Shown: piece by piece, positions 43,882-52,895 of the stretch
How positions within the stretch are numbered: position 1 is the first letter of the stretch
Layout of the letters: each line of letters opens with the position of its first letter
DNA from: JABDBE01 sp963832245
Lineage (GTDB): Bacteria; Acidobacteriota; Terriglobia; Terriglobales; Acidobacteriaceae
Direction: 5' to 3'
DNA: 64,000 nucleotides
NCBI GenBank assembly: GCA_963832245.1
Contig: CAWHTG010000002.1
Coordinates: 1 to 64,000 of the forward strand
Notes under the pieces: model-generated
What the model was told of the DNA's origin: nothing
The model's database searches: none
The model's input: only the letters and a program-made list of their open reading frames with translations
Program-made: the position numbers and the translations under genes

Positions 43882-45558
43882 ATGCTGCGGTCGAATCTTC
43901 TTTTTTCCCTGTTCTTAATGTTGGCTGTGACCATGGAATCCTTCGGTCAAGACCGTGCTTACGGCCGTTCTGTAGTGATGACGGACGGCGGCATTGTCGC
44001 CACCAGCCATTACCTGGCTTCGCAGGCCGGCGCGCAAATCCTGGCCAAAGGCGGAACCGCGATGGACGCTGCTATCGCGGCCAATGCCGTGCTAGGTGTC
44101 ACCGACCCCATGAGCAACGGGATGGGGGGTGATTTATTTCTCATCTACTGGGACGCGAAGTCCGGCAAACTCTACGGCCTGAACTCTAGCGGTTGGGCGC
44201 CGCGCAAGCTTTCTGCACAATTCCTGGCGGCACAGGGCATCACATCGATGCTGGCTTATGGAATTCACAGCGTTACGGTTCCGGGCGCCGTTGAAGGATG
44301 GAGCCAGGCCCACGGGCGCTTCGGACGATTACCCTGGAGAGACCTTTTTTCTCCCGCAATTTACTACGCGGAGCACGGCTTCGCGGTGCCGGAGATTGTT
44401 CACGGCTACTGGGTGGCTGAAGAAGGCAAGCTCCAAGAGAACAGCGAGGCGCGGAAGGTTTTTCTTCCCGGCGGGAAGGTCCCCGAACTGGGCGCGATAT
44501 TTTCCAATCCGGATGTGGGTAAGGCTTTGCGCTTGATTGCTGAGCAAGGCCGGGACGCGTTTTACAAGGGCGGGATCGCCAAGGCCATCCTAAGCACTTC
44601 GGCATCGTTTGGTGGGACCATGCAGATGGACGATCTGGCCGACTTTTCCGCGGAATGGGTTGAGCCCATCTCCATCGAGTATCGCGGCTGGAAGGTTTAC
44701 GAACTGCCTCCTAACGGCCAGGGCATGGCGGCGCTCGAGATGCTGAACATCATAAGCACGTTCCAGCCTGACGCGGCGGGACCCCAGGGCACGGTGGAAT
44801 TGCACAAGAAGATTGAGGCGATGAAACTCGCCTACGCTGATCTCTATCGCTACAACGCTGATCCGAAGTTTGCCAAAGTCCCGGTGCACGGACTACTGTT
44901 GAACGAATACGCTGCACAGCGCGCCACACTCATCAATCCGAACAAAGCCAACTGCAATCCCGGGCCAGGAAATCCGGCCTCGAGCGACACCGTTTATCTT
45001 GCAGCGGTGGATAAAGACGGCAACATCGCGTCGCTGATTCAGAGCAACTACTCCGAGTTCGGTTCAGGCATTGTGGTTAGCGGGATGGGCTTTGCGCTGC
45101 AGAACCGGGGAGCGTTGTTCGTGCTTGATCCCAGCCATCCCAACGCCCTGCAGCCGCGTAAGCGGCCGTTTCACACCATCATTCCGGCTTTTATGGAGCG
45201 GGGCGACTTGCACATTGGCTTCGGTATCATGGGTGGTCCAAACCAGCCTCTGGCCCACGCGCAGTTCGTTTCGAATATTGTGGATTACGGAATGAACATC
45301 CAGGCTGCACTGGAGGCGCCGAGATTTACCGTGTCCGACAATACGGTGAGCTGTGACATTCTGATCGAATCGCGAGTTAAGCCCGATGTCTTGCAGGCCC
45401 TGCGCGATAAAGGACACAACCTGATCATGCATAAGGAGTACAGCGTGTCGATGGGCCGCGGACAGGCCGTGATGCACAATTCGAAGAGCGGCATGAACTC
45501 GGGAGCGTCCGACCCGCGCGCCGATGGCGTGGCCGAACCCGAGGCGCCGGAAATATAA
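43882..45558 (+). CDS. ggt: Gamma-glutamyltranspeptidase
   Basis: ATG at 43882 is preferred (GAGGTG upstream); a GTG two codons earlier is possible. 558 residues with a signal peptide (LLFSLFLMLAVTMESFG), so periplasmic or secreted. The N-half has ATSHYLASQAGAQILAKGG, then MSNGMGGDLFLIYWD. The self-cleaving region is NPASSDTVYLAAVDKDGN, where the Thr in SDTVY is the expected nucleophile that begins the small subunit, and a PNQPLAHAQFVSNIVDYG helix follows. It transfers or hydrolyses gamma-glutamyl groups, for example of glutathione. The protein is processed into two chains in known cases. A MITE-like repeat follows the gene. Confidence 0.92.
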   Translation: MLRSNLLFSLFLMLAVTMESFGQDRAYGRSVVMTDGGIVATSHYLASQAGAQILAKGGTAMDAAIAANAVLGVTDPMSNGMGGDLFLIYWDAKSGKLYGLNSSGWAPRKLSAQFLAAQGITSMLAYGIHSVTVPGAVEGWSQAHGRFGRLPWRDLFSPAIYYAEHGFAVPEIVHGYWVAEEGKLQENSEARKVFLPGGKVPELGAIFSNPDVGKALRLIAEQGRDAFYKGGIAKAILSTSASFGGTMQMDDLADFSAEWVEPISIEYRGWKVYELPPNGQGMAALEMLNIISTFQPDAAGPQGTVELHKKIEAMKLAYADLYRYNADPKFAKVPVHGLLLNEYAAQRATLINPNKANCNPGPGNPASSDTVYLAAVDKDGNIASLIQSNYSEFGSGIVVSGMGFALQNRGALFVLDPSHPNALQPRKRPFHTIIPAFMERGDLHIGFGIMGGPNQPLAHAQFVSNIVDYGMNIQAALEAPRFTVSDNTVSCDILIESRVKPDVLQALRDKGHNLIMHKEYSVSMGRGQAVMHNSKSGMNSGASDPRADGVAEPEAPEI

Positions 45559-45571
45559 ATTGGCGTGTAGG

Positions 45572-45715
45572 GTTTGAAAGGGTGCGGCTTCCCAGCCGTG
45601 CCGTAAGTCGTTGAAACACGATCTGCGGCGCGGCTTGAAGCGCGCCCCCTCAAGGCTTCCAGTCGTTGATTTCGGAGTTTTTCCGCAACCTCTTGAAGCC
45701 GTGCCCTTTCGAAAC
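45572..45715. repeat. MITE-like element with about 20-bp imperfect terminal inverted repeats
   Basis: The left end (45572-45591, GTTTGAAAGGGTGCGGCTTC) is close to the reverse complement of the right end (45695-45715). Inside, GGCGCG and CGCGCC form a second palindrome. It has no coding capacity and sits between ggt and galU, which converge. Confidence 0.5.
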
Positions 45716-45781
45716 TTCGGCGCCTCGAGAAGTCCTCCCGAAGGACAGGCTGACCTCATAGAGAAATTTCGGACCCGCGCG

Positions 45782-46663
45782 CTAAAGCTTCAGTCCTTTT
45801 AAATACTCGCGCAGCGGGCCACCCAGATCCTTGCGCTTGAGAGCAAACTCGATTGTGGCTTTGAGAAAGCCCAGCTTGTCGCCGGCGTCGTGGCGTTTGC
45901 CTTCGAACACATAGCCAAACATTTTTTCTTTTTTGAGCAGGGCGCGCATGCCGTCGGTGAGTTGCAGTTCGCCGCCGACGCCAGCTTTGGTTTGTGCCAG
46001 CGTTTCAAAAACTGTCGGGGTCAGGATGTAGCGGCCGATCACGGCCAGGTCCGACGGAGCTTCTTCCAACTTAGGCTTTTCGACCATGTTGCGGATTTCG
46101 AAAAGCCGGCCGTCGAAGCGTCCGTCGGCGGGTTTTACGTCGAGCACGCCGTAGGAAGAAATCGCTTTGCCTTCGATCACCTGGATGGCAATCACCGAGG
46201 ATTGCGTCTGGTTGAAGACATCGATCATTTGCTTGAGGCAGGGAGTTTCGGCGTCGATGATGTCGTCAGCGAGCAGCACCGCGAAGGGTTCGTTGCCCAC
46301 AAGTTCGCGCGCCATGAGCACGGCGTGGCCCAGGCCGAGCGCTTCCTTCTGGCGCACGTAAGCAACGTGGATCATGTCGGAGATATCGCGCACGATCTTG
46401 AGCAGATCGGTCTTGTTCCGTTCCTCCAGCATTTTTTCCAGTTCGTAGCTGACGTCGAAGTGATCTTCAATCGCTTGTTTGCCGCGGCCGGTGATGATGA
46501 TGATCTGGTCGCAGCCCGAGGCGAGCGCTTCCTCCACGCCGTACTGGATGATCGGTTTATCCACGATCGGAAGCATTTCTTTGGGTTGGGCTTTGGTGGC
46601 GGGCAGGAAGCGCGTGCCCAGTCCGGCGGCGGGAAAGACGGCTTTGCGAACTTTCATGGTCAT
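45782..46663 (-). CDS. galU: UTP-glucose-1-phosphate uridylyltransferase
   Basis: 293 residues from ATG 46663 (MTMKVRKAVFPAAGLGTRF); the ATG at 46657 is nearly as good. The nucleotide-binding signature GLGTRFLPATKAQPKEMLP is followed by the VDKPIIQYGVEEAL pattern, and the C-terminal part has VGGELQLTDGMRALLKKE, all typical of GalU/GtaB. The enzyme makes UDP-glucose from UTP and glucose 1-phosphate in the cytoplasm for polysaccharide and lipopolysaccharide synthesis. It is a single-gene unit, divergent from rpe. Confidence 0.96.
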   Translation of the reverse strand: MTMKVRKAVFPAAGLGTRFLPATKAQPKEMLPIVDKPIIQYGVEEALASGCDQIIIITGRGKQAIEDHFDVSYELEKMLEERNKTDLLKIVRDISDMIHVAYVRQKEALGLGHAVLMARELVGNEPFAVLLADDIIDAETPCLKQMIDVFNQTQSSVIAIQVIEGKAISSYGVLDVKPADGRFDGRLFEIRNMVEKPKLEEAPSDLAVIGRYILTPTVFETLAQTKAGVGGELQLTDGMRALLKKEKMFGYVFEGKRHDAGDKLGFLKATIEFALKRKDLGGPLREYLKGLKL

Positions 46664-46996
46664 TGGTTTTGTTTCCGAAATCAATTCTCAGTTCACGGTT
46701 GCTTGCGAAGCCAGCGCTTCATACAGCAAATGAGGATTGTAAACGGTGCAGTTGGCAACTGGCCAATGGCAGCGAGAAACACAGCCAGTCGCGGTTTGTG
46801 CATGGCGCTCGTCCGTTCAAGCAGGCCCGCAAACGAGGGTCGGGTAACCTAAAGGCACGTCACTTTTGAATGTAGGGGCGTGCTAGGTTTTCTAACCTGG
46901 GTCAACTTTTCACCTAGGATATCCCACTGGGGATCGCAAATTCGCCTCGCCGCCCATGTTAGAATCTTCCTTAGAATTCCCTTTGCCGGAGCCCAG
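46664..46996. other. 333-base divergent region between galU and rpe
   Basis: No gene. It must hold both promoters. A small inverted repeat AGGTT-TTCT-AACCT lies near 46883-46896. No clear -35/-10 pair was picked by eye. Confidence 0.35.
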
Positions 46997-47671
46997 GTGA
47001 TTGAGCTAGCACCCTCGATTCTATCGGCGGACTTTGCCCATTTGGCCCAGCAAGTCCAAGCTGCAGCTGAGGGCGGCGGCAGCATAATCCATGTGGATAT
47101 CATGGACGGGCATTTCGTTCCCAACATCACGATCGGGCCACCTGTGGTGAGGTCGCTGCGCAAGACTACCGATCTGCCGCTGGATTGCCACCTGATGATT
47201 GAAAATCCGGATCAGTACATTCCCGACTTCGCGGAGGCGGGAGCGAACTGGATTTCTGTACATCAGGAGGCTTGCAGGCATTTGAATCGGACGCTGCACC
47301 TGGTCCGCAGCCATGGCGCGCTGGCAGGAGTCGTTATCAATCCCGCAACCCCGGTCGAAACTTTGAGCGAGGTGCTGGACATCGTTGATTATGTACTGGT
47401 GATGTCGGTGAACCCAGGTTTCGGGGGGCAGAAGTTTATTTCGGGTGCAGTGCATAAGATTCGCAAACTCGCGGAGCTGCGCGAGCGGCGTCGGCTTGCT
47501 TATCGGATCGAGGTCGATGGCGGCGTCGCTCTGGATACTGTGGGTGAGGTGGTACGGGCAGGGGCTGAAATTCTTGTAGCGGGCAACGCTGTGTTTGGTA
47601 AAGGCGATCCAAAGAGTAACGCGCAAAAATTGTTGCGAGCGGCAACCGAAGCTACTTTGCAAAAGGTGTAG
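46997..47671 (+). CDS. rpe: Ribulose-phosphate 3-epimerase
   Basis: GTG at 46997 is the likely start (VIELAPSILSADFAHL), preceded by GGAG. 224 residues, TIM barrel. Metal/substrate motifs: HVDIMDGHFVPNITIGP (about 34-50), HLMIENPDQYI (about 70), VMSVNPGFGGQKFI (about 137-150) and EVDGGVALDT (about 174). It interconverts ribulose 5-phosphate and xylulose 5-phosphate in the pentose phosphate pathway. The open frame further upstream is not part of the family. Confidence 0.96.
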   Translation: MIELAPSILSADFAHLAQQVQAAAEGGGSIIHVDIMDGHFVPNITIGPPVVRSLRKTTDLPLDCHLMIENPDQYIPDFAEAGANWISVHQEACRHLNRTLHLVRSHGALAGVVINPATPVETLSEVLDIVDYVLVMSVNPGFGGQKFISGAVHKIRKLAELRERRRLAYRIEVDGGVALDTVGEVVRAGAEILVAGNAVFGKGDPKSNAQKLLRAATEATLQKV

Positions 47672-47721
47672 AGTTTGCTGGTACAGTTGCCTTGAATAGA
47701 GATCGGGTCGGCTTTTCGACC

Positions 47722-47767
47722 CCTGCCGCAGCGCGGCAGGACCGGGTCTGAGACCCGGTCCCACACA
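47722..47767. repeat. Paired REP-like hairpins after rpe
   Basis: CCTGCCGC-AGC-GCGGCAGG (47722-47740) is followed by GGACCGGGTC-TGA-GACCCGGTCC with the tail CACACA. The 26 bases at 47742-47767 are identical to 56823-56848 inside valS. Confidence 0.8.
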
Positions 47768-47799
47768 GTGCCAGGAGACTTAAGGTTCTGAGGGTTTTT

Positions 47800-49302
47800 A
47801 TGTTCCGTCGTATTCTGGGGACCATTCTTTTGGGTGTGCTCGCCGTCACCGTGGCGTGCACTAACAAGAAGGTCAGCAACCCGATTGCTAATGTCGATTC
47901 GAAGCAGCCAGACAAGGTGCTGTTCGATCGTGCCATGGATGCGATGAAGCACAACCGCTTCGACGTGGCGCGGTTGTCGCTGCAAACCCTGATCAACACC
48001 TATCCGGATTCGGAATATGTGGCGCGCGCCAAACTGGCAGTGGCCGATTCCTGGTATGCCGAGGGAGGTTCGGCCTCGCTCGCCCAGGCGGAAATCGAAT
48101 ACAAAGATTTCGAGACTTTTTTCCCCAACATGCCGGAGGCGGCTGAGGCGCAACTGAAGCTCGCCAACATCCACTATCAGCAGATGGAGAAGGCAGATCG
48201 CGATCCTACGCATGCCTTGCGCGCCGAGGAAGAATACCGGCAACTCATCATGCAGTATCCCGACAGCAAGCTGGTGCCGGAAGCCAAGCAGCATCTGCGG
48301 GAGGTGCAGGAAGTGATCGCCTCGCGCGAATTCAGCGTGGGACGTTTCTACTATTTGCGGCAGTCGTATCCAGCCGCCATCGCCCGGCTCAAGTCTCTGG
48401 CCGACAAGTATCCGCTCTACTCCAAGGCTGATGAAGCTCTGTACTTATTGGGACAGTCCTACGAAGGCGAGATCAATATGTTGCGGGCGCGGCAGATGAA
48501 CGAAGTTGCCAAAGCACGCATGATTGAGGATTTCACCAAAGGCGCAGCGGAGGCCTACGACCGCATTCTTACCCGGTATCCCGTAATGGATCGGGCCGAC
48601 GATGCCAGAGCGCGGCTTCTGGCATTGCACCAACCGGTGCCTAAGCCCACCAAGGCTGCGGTAGCGGAAAACAAAGCGGAAGAAGATAGCCGGCGCGAGG
48701 CCAGCACGCTCTCGAAGGTCATGAAGACGTTCGCGAAACATCCCAACGTCGCCGAGACGACGAAAGTGGGTGAGCCTACGCTGGTCGATCCTACACCGAT
48801 GAGCGCGAGCCAGGTGGTGCAGCAGGCCACACGGGCCGCGATGGGCGGGACCGACAGCCACTCGGTTTCCGTTGAAACCGTTAATGGCGGGGCGCCAGGA
48901 CCGGATCAGCCGGCTCCGCGTTCGGATGCTCCAGTTCCGGCGGACGCAGCCGCTGCGGACAATTCGGCATCGGCCAATAGTTCTTCACCTCCCGCAGCCG
49001 CTCAGCCCGACCCGAATGAGCTGAAACCCAACACCGGGCCAGCGGATCCGAACGAACTAAAGCCCAATGTCGGCACCGATAGCGGCCAGGCTTTGCCTCC
49101 GCCGCAGCAGGTGAATGAGATTCAGAGTGGAGCGGCCACCCCACCGGTAAGTGGTGCTACCAACACCGCCGCCGCGACTAATGGCAAAGCTGGCGATTCC
49201 TCGGCCTCTTCCACCACCGATCAGAGCGATGATACCGACGCGACCGTTGCCTCCAGCAAGCATAAGAAAAAGAAGGGTATCCACAAAGTAGTCCCGTTCT
49301 GA
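47800..49302 (+). CDS. bamD: Outer membrane assembly lipoprotein BamD with long C-terminal extension
   Basis: 500 residues; typical BamD is about 245. Signal peptide with lipobox (LLGVLAVTVAC, Cys at about residue 20). Residues about 40-280 are five TPR-like repeats of the BamD/YfiO type (YPDSEYVARAKLAVADSWYA, YRQLIMQYPDSKL, YPLYSKADEALYLLGQSY). The remaining 220 residues are Ala/Pro/Ser-rich and disordered, with two copies of DPNELKP(N), and end in a Lys-rich HKKKKGIHKVVPF. BamD is an inner-leaflet lipoprotein of the Bam complex that inserts beta-barrel proteins in the outer membrane. The function of the extension is unknown. Confidence 0.9.
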   Translation: MFRRILGTILLGVLAVTVACTNKKVSNPIANVDSKQPDKVLFDRAMDAMKHNRFDVARLSLQTLINTYPDSEYVARAKLAVADSWYAEGGSASLAQAEIEYKDFETFFPNMPEAAEAQLKLANIHYQQMEKADRDPTHALRAEEEYRQLIMQYPDSKLVPEAKQHLREVQEVIASREFSVGRFYYLRQSYPAAIARLKSLADKYPLYSKADEALYLLGQSYEGEINMLRARQMNEVAKARMIEDFTKGAAEAYDRILTRYPVMDRADDARARLLALHQPVPKPTKAAVAENKAEEDSRREASTLSKVMKTFAKHPNVAETTKVGEPTLVDPTPMSASQVVQQATRAAMGGTDSHSVSVETVNGGAPGPDQPAPRSDAPVPADAAAADNSASANSSSPPAAAQPDPNELKPNTGPADPNELKPNVGTDSGQALPPPQQVNEIQSGAATPPVSGATNTAAATNGKAGDSSASSTTDQSDDTDATVASSKHKKKKGIHKVVPF

Positions 49303-49469
49303 GCGCAAATTTCTGCTTGGAACATAACCCTATCCACGACGAGTCGGCCTCCGGGTTACGCCAGTGGTTACTGGTCTGTCGTAACCTGTTTAATCTCGTA
49401 TTCTCATTGACTTAGAGTTCGCCACAATTTAACTTCGCGCTATCTCCCCTTTCAGTTAAGAGGACCAGC

Positions 49470-51461
49470 TTGGCGCGGAAAATACTGCTCGCCGATGACA
49501 GTGTGACAGCCCAGAACATGGGCCGGAGAATCCTTAGCGACGCCGGCTACGACGTCACTACGGTCAACAACGGTTCGGCGGCGCTTAAGAGAATTGCCGA
49601 ATCGAAGCCCGACCTCATCGTGCTCGACGTTTATATGCCCGGCTACGGCGGGCTGGAGGTGTGTCAACGCCTTCGCGAGGCGCCGGAGACCGCGCGCATT
49701 CCGGTGTTGCTTACCGTGGGTAAGCTGGAGCCGTTCAAAGCGGAGGAATCGCGCCGCGTACGAGCTGACGGTTTCATCGTAAAACCGTTTGAAGCCAGCG
49801 AACTTCTCACAGCGCTTACCAAACTCGAAGACAAAATCGTTCCGCAAAGTCAGCCTCCCAAGATGAGCCGGTTTGCCAAGGCATTGGCTGACGCAGAGGA
49901 GCCTGCTTCCGGGAAGGAGTTCGACGACAGTGAGACGGGATGGAAGAATCGCCTGTCGATTCCGGCTCCTCACTCCAAATCGCGGGGAGCGGTTGCCAGA
50001 GAATCGTCAGCGGCGAATGCTAGCGCTGGCGAGGTTTCCAGAACCGAGGAGCCGAAACTCGCGGAGATTATGAAGTCCGGCTTGGAAGAGGCTTTGCTAT
50101 CTTCCTTGCCCCAGGACGTCACCCCAGAGGAGATTGCGGCCATCAAAGCTGCTGCTGCGGCCTTCAGTACCCCCAGCGATGAATCAAGTTTCAAGCCCCA
50201 CCCGGTTCGCGATCCAGGGGAAACTCCGGCCCAAGAGCCGATTGCAACCGCAGAGGAGCGGCCACGGGAATCCGGCAACGAACTGACGCAAACGGAATCC
50301 TCGGCAACTAAGGAACAAACCAGCGCCGTCCCTGAGTTCAAGAGTGACGTTCCCACCGAAGAAACGGTTCCGCCTGCGATGATTGTCTCGGAACCCACCG
50401 CCAGCATCGTGCCAGACGCAGCGCACACGGACCCTGGCAAGCTACACGCCGATGAGGTCACGGCTGCACTAGCCTCCCTGTCGCCTGCCAACGGCCACGG
50501 GCAAGGGGCTGTAATCGAGAGAGACGCCGACAGGTGGGAGTCTGCTGCAAGAGAGCAAGTTCCCGTGACGATGGCGGTCGCGGGTGCAACCGAGGAGTAC
50601 AGCGGACCCCGATGGATTGCGGAACTGGTTCCGGTCAGCGAGGACGAAGCGACCCTCACCCTCGAACAGGAGATGGAAAAGACCTACGCAGCCTTTGCGG
50701 CGGCCGACGCCGCCCGCATGGGTTTCACGAGTTCGCCAGCGACAGCCAGCGCCTTCTCGCCGGTTGCGGAGGAACGAGCGGATGACTCGGAAACCGCTTC
50801 TTCGGTGGGCGAGTCGTTTTCGAGGTCGGAGAGCTCTGAATCGAATCCACAGGAGTCTACGGCGTATACCTCGAGCAGCGGCGAAGGATCGGGAGCATCA
50901 GAGTCCGAAGTGAGCCCTGTAACCACTTCTCGCACGTTCGACGTCGTTAGCCAAAGTTTCTCCGAGGTGGAGGAGAATGCGGCGTACGCGGCTGCGGCCT
51001 CGGCCAGTCCTGGCGTGGCCGATGCGACGTCAGCGCCGAGCCCGGTAGTGGAGTCTTCAGACAGTGTTGCTTCCGCCTCAGAGCCCAACGCGCGACATGT
51101 CGAATCTCACCTTGCCGCAGCCTGGGCGAGTTGGAAGCAAATTCGGGATTCCGTCGCCGGCTCGCAAGTCATCGCCTCGCCGGTCGCCGATTCGCCAGTC
51201 GTTGACTCGCCAGTCGTCGATTCGCAAGGCAGTGGTTCGCGAGTCGATGGCTCGCAACCCAGTTCCGAAATGGCCGACACCGCAGCGGAACGCCAAGAAG
51301 TTGCCAGTGAGGCGCAGGCCGAACCTGCGTCGAATGTTGCTCCTGCCACGGAAGAAGAAACCAGCGAAATCTCCAGCCTCGTCGACAGTGTCCTAGCCGA
51401 TCTGAAGCCCAAATTGATGGCGGAAATCGCGCGCAAGATGGGCAAAGAAAAGAAAAAGTAG
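49470..51461 (+). CDS. Receiver-domain protein with about 500-residue disordered tail and conserved C-terminal helix
   Basis: 663 residues from TTG 49470 (AAGAGG ribosome site just before). Residues 3-120 are a receiver: D9-D10, phosphoacceptor D53 (IVLDVYMPGYGG), Thr in VLLTVGK and K in IVKPF. Residues about 130-620 are Ala/Ser/Glu/Pro-rich and disordered, with a short tandem repeat around residue 570-590 (VADSPVVDSPVVDS). The last 30 residues return to order as a helix (SLVDSVLADLKPKLMAEIA) and end in a basic KMGKEKKK. This resembles FrzS/FrzZ-like or gliding-related receivers in other phyla in overall plan, but no ortholog is claimed. A polar localisation or scaffold role is a guess. Confidence 0.85.
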   Translation: MARKILLADDSVTAQNMGRRILSDAGYDVTTVNNGSAALKRIAESKPDLIVLDVYMPGYGGLEVCQRLREAPETARIPVLLTVGKLEPFKAEESRRVRADGFIVKPFEASELLTALTKLEDKIVPQSQPPKMSRFAKALADAEEPASGKEFDDSETGWKNRLSIPAPHSKSRGAVARESSAANASAGEVSRTEEPKLAEIMKSGLEEALLSSLPQDVTPEEIAAIKAAAAAFSTPSDESSFKPHPVRDPGETPAQEPIATAEERPRESGNELTQTESSATKEQTSAVPEFKSDVPTEETVPPAMIVSEPTASIVPDAAHTDPGKLHADEVTAALASLSPANGHGQGAVIERDADRWESAAREQVPVTMAVAGATEEYSGPRWIAELVPVSEDEATLTLEQEMEKTYAAFAAADAARMGFTSSPATASAFSPVAEERADDSETASSVGESFSRSESSESNPQESTAYTSSSGEGSGASESEVSPVTTSRTFDVVSQSFSEVEENAAYAAAASASPGVADATSAPSPVVESSDSVASASEPNARHVESHLAAAWASWKQIRDSVAGSQVIASPVADSPVVDSPVVDSQGSGSRVDGSQPSSEMADTAAERQEVASEAQAEPASNVAPATEEETSEISSLVDSVLADLKPKLMAEIARKMGKEKKK

Positions 51462-51612
51462 ATCAACCCCGGCGATAAACGGGACGTTCTTCAGTTTCCT
51501 AAAAACACACGGGTGGCCCTCTCAAGCCGTACTTGAGTGGGATGTTTTCAGACGTAGTCTGGTCTTCTACCCTGGGGACTGATCCGATTTCACTCGTCCA
51601 GCCAGTCCACAA

Positions 51613-52134
51613 TCAATACTCCTCCTCCGGAGGCGCGGGGCGATGAATCGCCTTGGTGTAGTCCGCTGCACTGGTCGAAAAGCATGGCAAGGCGCTGTGA
51701 TGCCTGCTGGTACTCAGCACGGGAGAATCGGCTGAGTATCTCAACGCTACCTGGGCGCGAGTTCTTTGGTCGGTGGTGATTTGTGCCAGACTTTGATCGC
51801 AATCCGGATCTCGCGTCGCCCGAAGATCGTGCACCACCGAATAGTCGAAATCATATTCAGAGAGCCGCGGCTGATACGGGAGGAATTCGTACACCAGCTT
51901 CACCAGACGCGATTCATCTTGGCTAAGCTGTTGCGCGGCGACAAATACCTCATGAGTGGAAAAAAATGAGGACCTTGGGTCCGCTTCCGCCAATGCGATC
52001 AAGCGTACTCGCAAATCTACTCTTTTCTCCATCTGCCAATGGAGTTCCGCCCGGGCGTGGTCAGGCCCGCCGATCCCGCCGAGCAGCAGAAAAACCAGGT
52101 TGACGAATACAGGGGAAAAGCGAGTTCGACGCAT
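51613..52134 (-). CDS. Secreted protein, unknown
   Basis: ATG at 52134 starts a signal peptide (FSPVFVNLVFLLLGGIGG); a longer start at 52155 is possible. 173 residues. The mature part includes VKLVYEFLPYQPRLSEYDFDY and HDLRATRDPDCDQSL, a pattern I recall from small secreted Acidobacteriota proteins. Two Cys residues are present (in DPDCDQS and LPCFSTS). The C-terminal 40 residues are rich in Ser, Arg and Pro and less conserved-looking. No function is known. Confidence 0.6.
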   Translation of the reverse strand: MRRTRFSPVFVNLVFLLLGGIGGPDHARAELHWQMEKRVDLRVRLIALAEADPRSSFFSTHEVFVAAQQLSQDESRLVKLVYEFLPYQPRLSEYDFDYSVVHDLRATRDPDCDQSLAQITTDQRTRAQVALRYSADSPVLSTSRHHSALPCFSTSAADYTKAIHRPAPPEEEY

Positions 52135-52288
52135 CGGGTTACTCCTGGGTTCCATTCACAAGGAACGGCCTTCACCATCAAACTTGAAGGCTCGCGGGAA
52201 ATCCGCGCAGGACGAAGTGAACGACGCGGGCGTTCGAACGAGGTCGGTCGGCCCTATGGCAGATTTTAACATTCTTTCGTCGGAACAA

Positions 52289-52410
52289 GGAACCGGGACA
52301 GTGGTCGGGGAGCAGCTATCGGAGGTATGCTTTTCGGGGGAAAGAGCGCGGTGGGAATAAATCGGATGGGGCGAAGGCCAAGTCAAATCGCGACTGCCGG
52401 CGGCATAGTT
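52289..52410 (+). pseudogene. Remnant of the 3' end of a RAYT transposase gene
   Basis: This stretch aligns base by base with 52709-52829, the end of the transposase gene below, with about one difference in five (for example GGAGCAGCTATCGGAG in both). It contains no usable frame. It ends at the left REP hairpin. Confidence 0.65.
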
Positions 52411-52440
52411 CCCACCTTTACAAAAACGTAAAGGTGGGCC
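52411..52440. repeat. Left REP hairpin of the RAYT unit
   Basis: CCCACCTTTAC-AAAAA-CGTAAAGGTGGG with the tail CCAGCC. The stem of about 11 bp is perfect. It runs directly into the catalytic-motif codons of the transposase. Confidence 0.85.
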
Positions 52441-52826
52441 AGCCCCCCGATCACATTCATCTCCTAATCAGCGAGCCAGAAAAAGGCGATCCGTCACGGG
52501 TGATGCAGGCGATCAAACAGGGCTTCTCGCGTCGCGTCTTAAAGGCGGTGCGCAAACGCCGCGATGCTGCACAGCAAGAACTGTTTGCGGTCGGCGCCGA
52601 GCACGTGTGGCAGCGGCGCTTTTACGACTTCAACGTGTGGACGGCGCGCAAGCGGATCGAGAAGCTGCGCTATATGCACCGGAATCCAGTCGTGCGAGGG
52701 TTGGTGGAGGAACCGGAGCAGTGGCCTTGGAGCAGCTATCGGAGTCACGCTTTCGGGGAAGCGGGCGCGGTGGGAATCAATCAGTGGAGAGAGGCCAAAA
52801 TCAAAATCTCGGGGTCGGCAGCATGA
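52434..52826 (+). mobile_element. REP-associated tyrosine transposase (RAYT), N-terminally truncated
   Basis: 130 residues from a GTG inside the REP. The HUH motif PDHIHLLIS stands only six residues after the start; intact RAYTs have about 60 residues before it, so the front half of the fold is gone. The rest is good: KQGFSRRVLKAVRK, a helix with VWQRRFYDFNVWT (the Tyr helix of Y1 enzymes), YMHRNPVVRGLV and WPWSSYRSHAFG. RAYTs cut and mobilise REP hairpins (established). This copy cannot be an active enzyme alone. REP hairpins flank it on both sides. Confidence 0.85.
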
Positions 52827-52828
52827 GT

Positions 52829-52860
52829 CCCCACCTTTACAAAAAACGTAAAGGTGGGCC
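52829..52860. repeat. Right REP hairpin of the RAYT unit
   Basis: CCCCACCTTTAC-AAAAAA-CGTAAAGGTGGG followed by CCAGCC, the same as the left hairpin except for one extra A in the loop. Confidence 0.85.
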
Positions 52861-52861
52861 A

Positions 52862-52890
52862 GCCGCCAACATCCTTTAAGTTGGCGGCCC
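52862..52890 (-). terminator. Hairpin downstream of the cupredoxin gene
   Basis: GCCGCCAAC, a ten-base loop and GTTGGCGGC (9-bp perfect stem) lie just past the stop of the minus-strand gene ending at 52896. There is no clear T-tract. Confidence 0.5.
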
Positions 52891-52895
52891 TTGAC

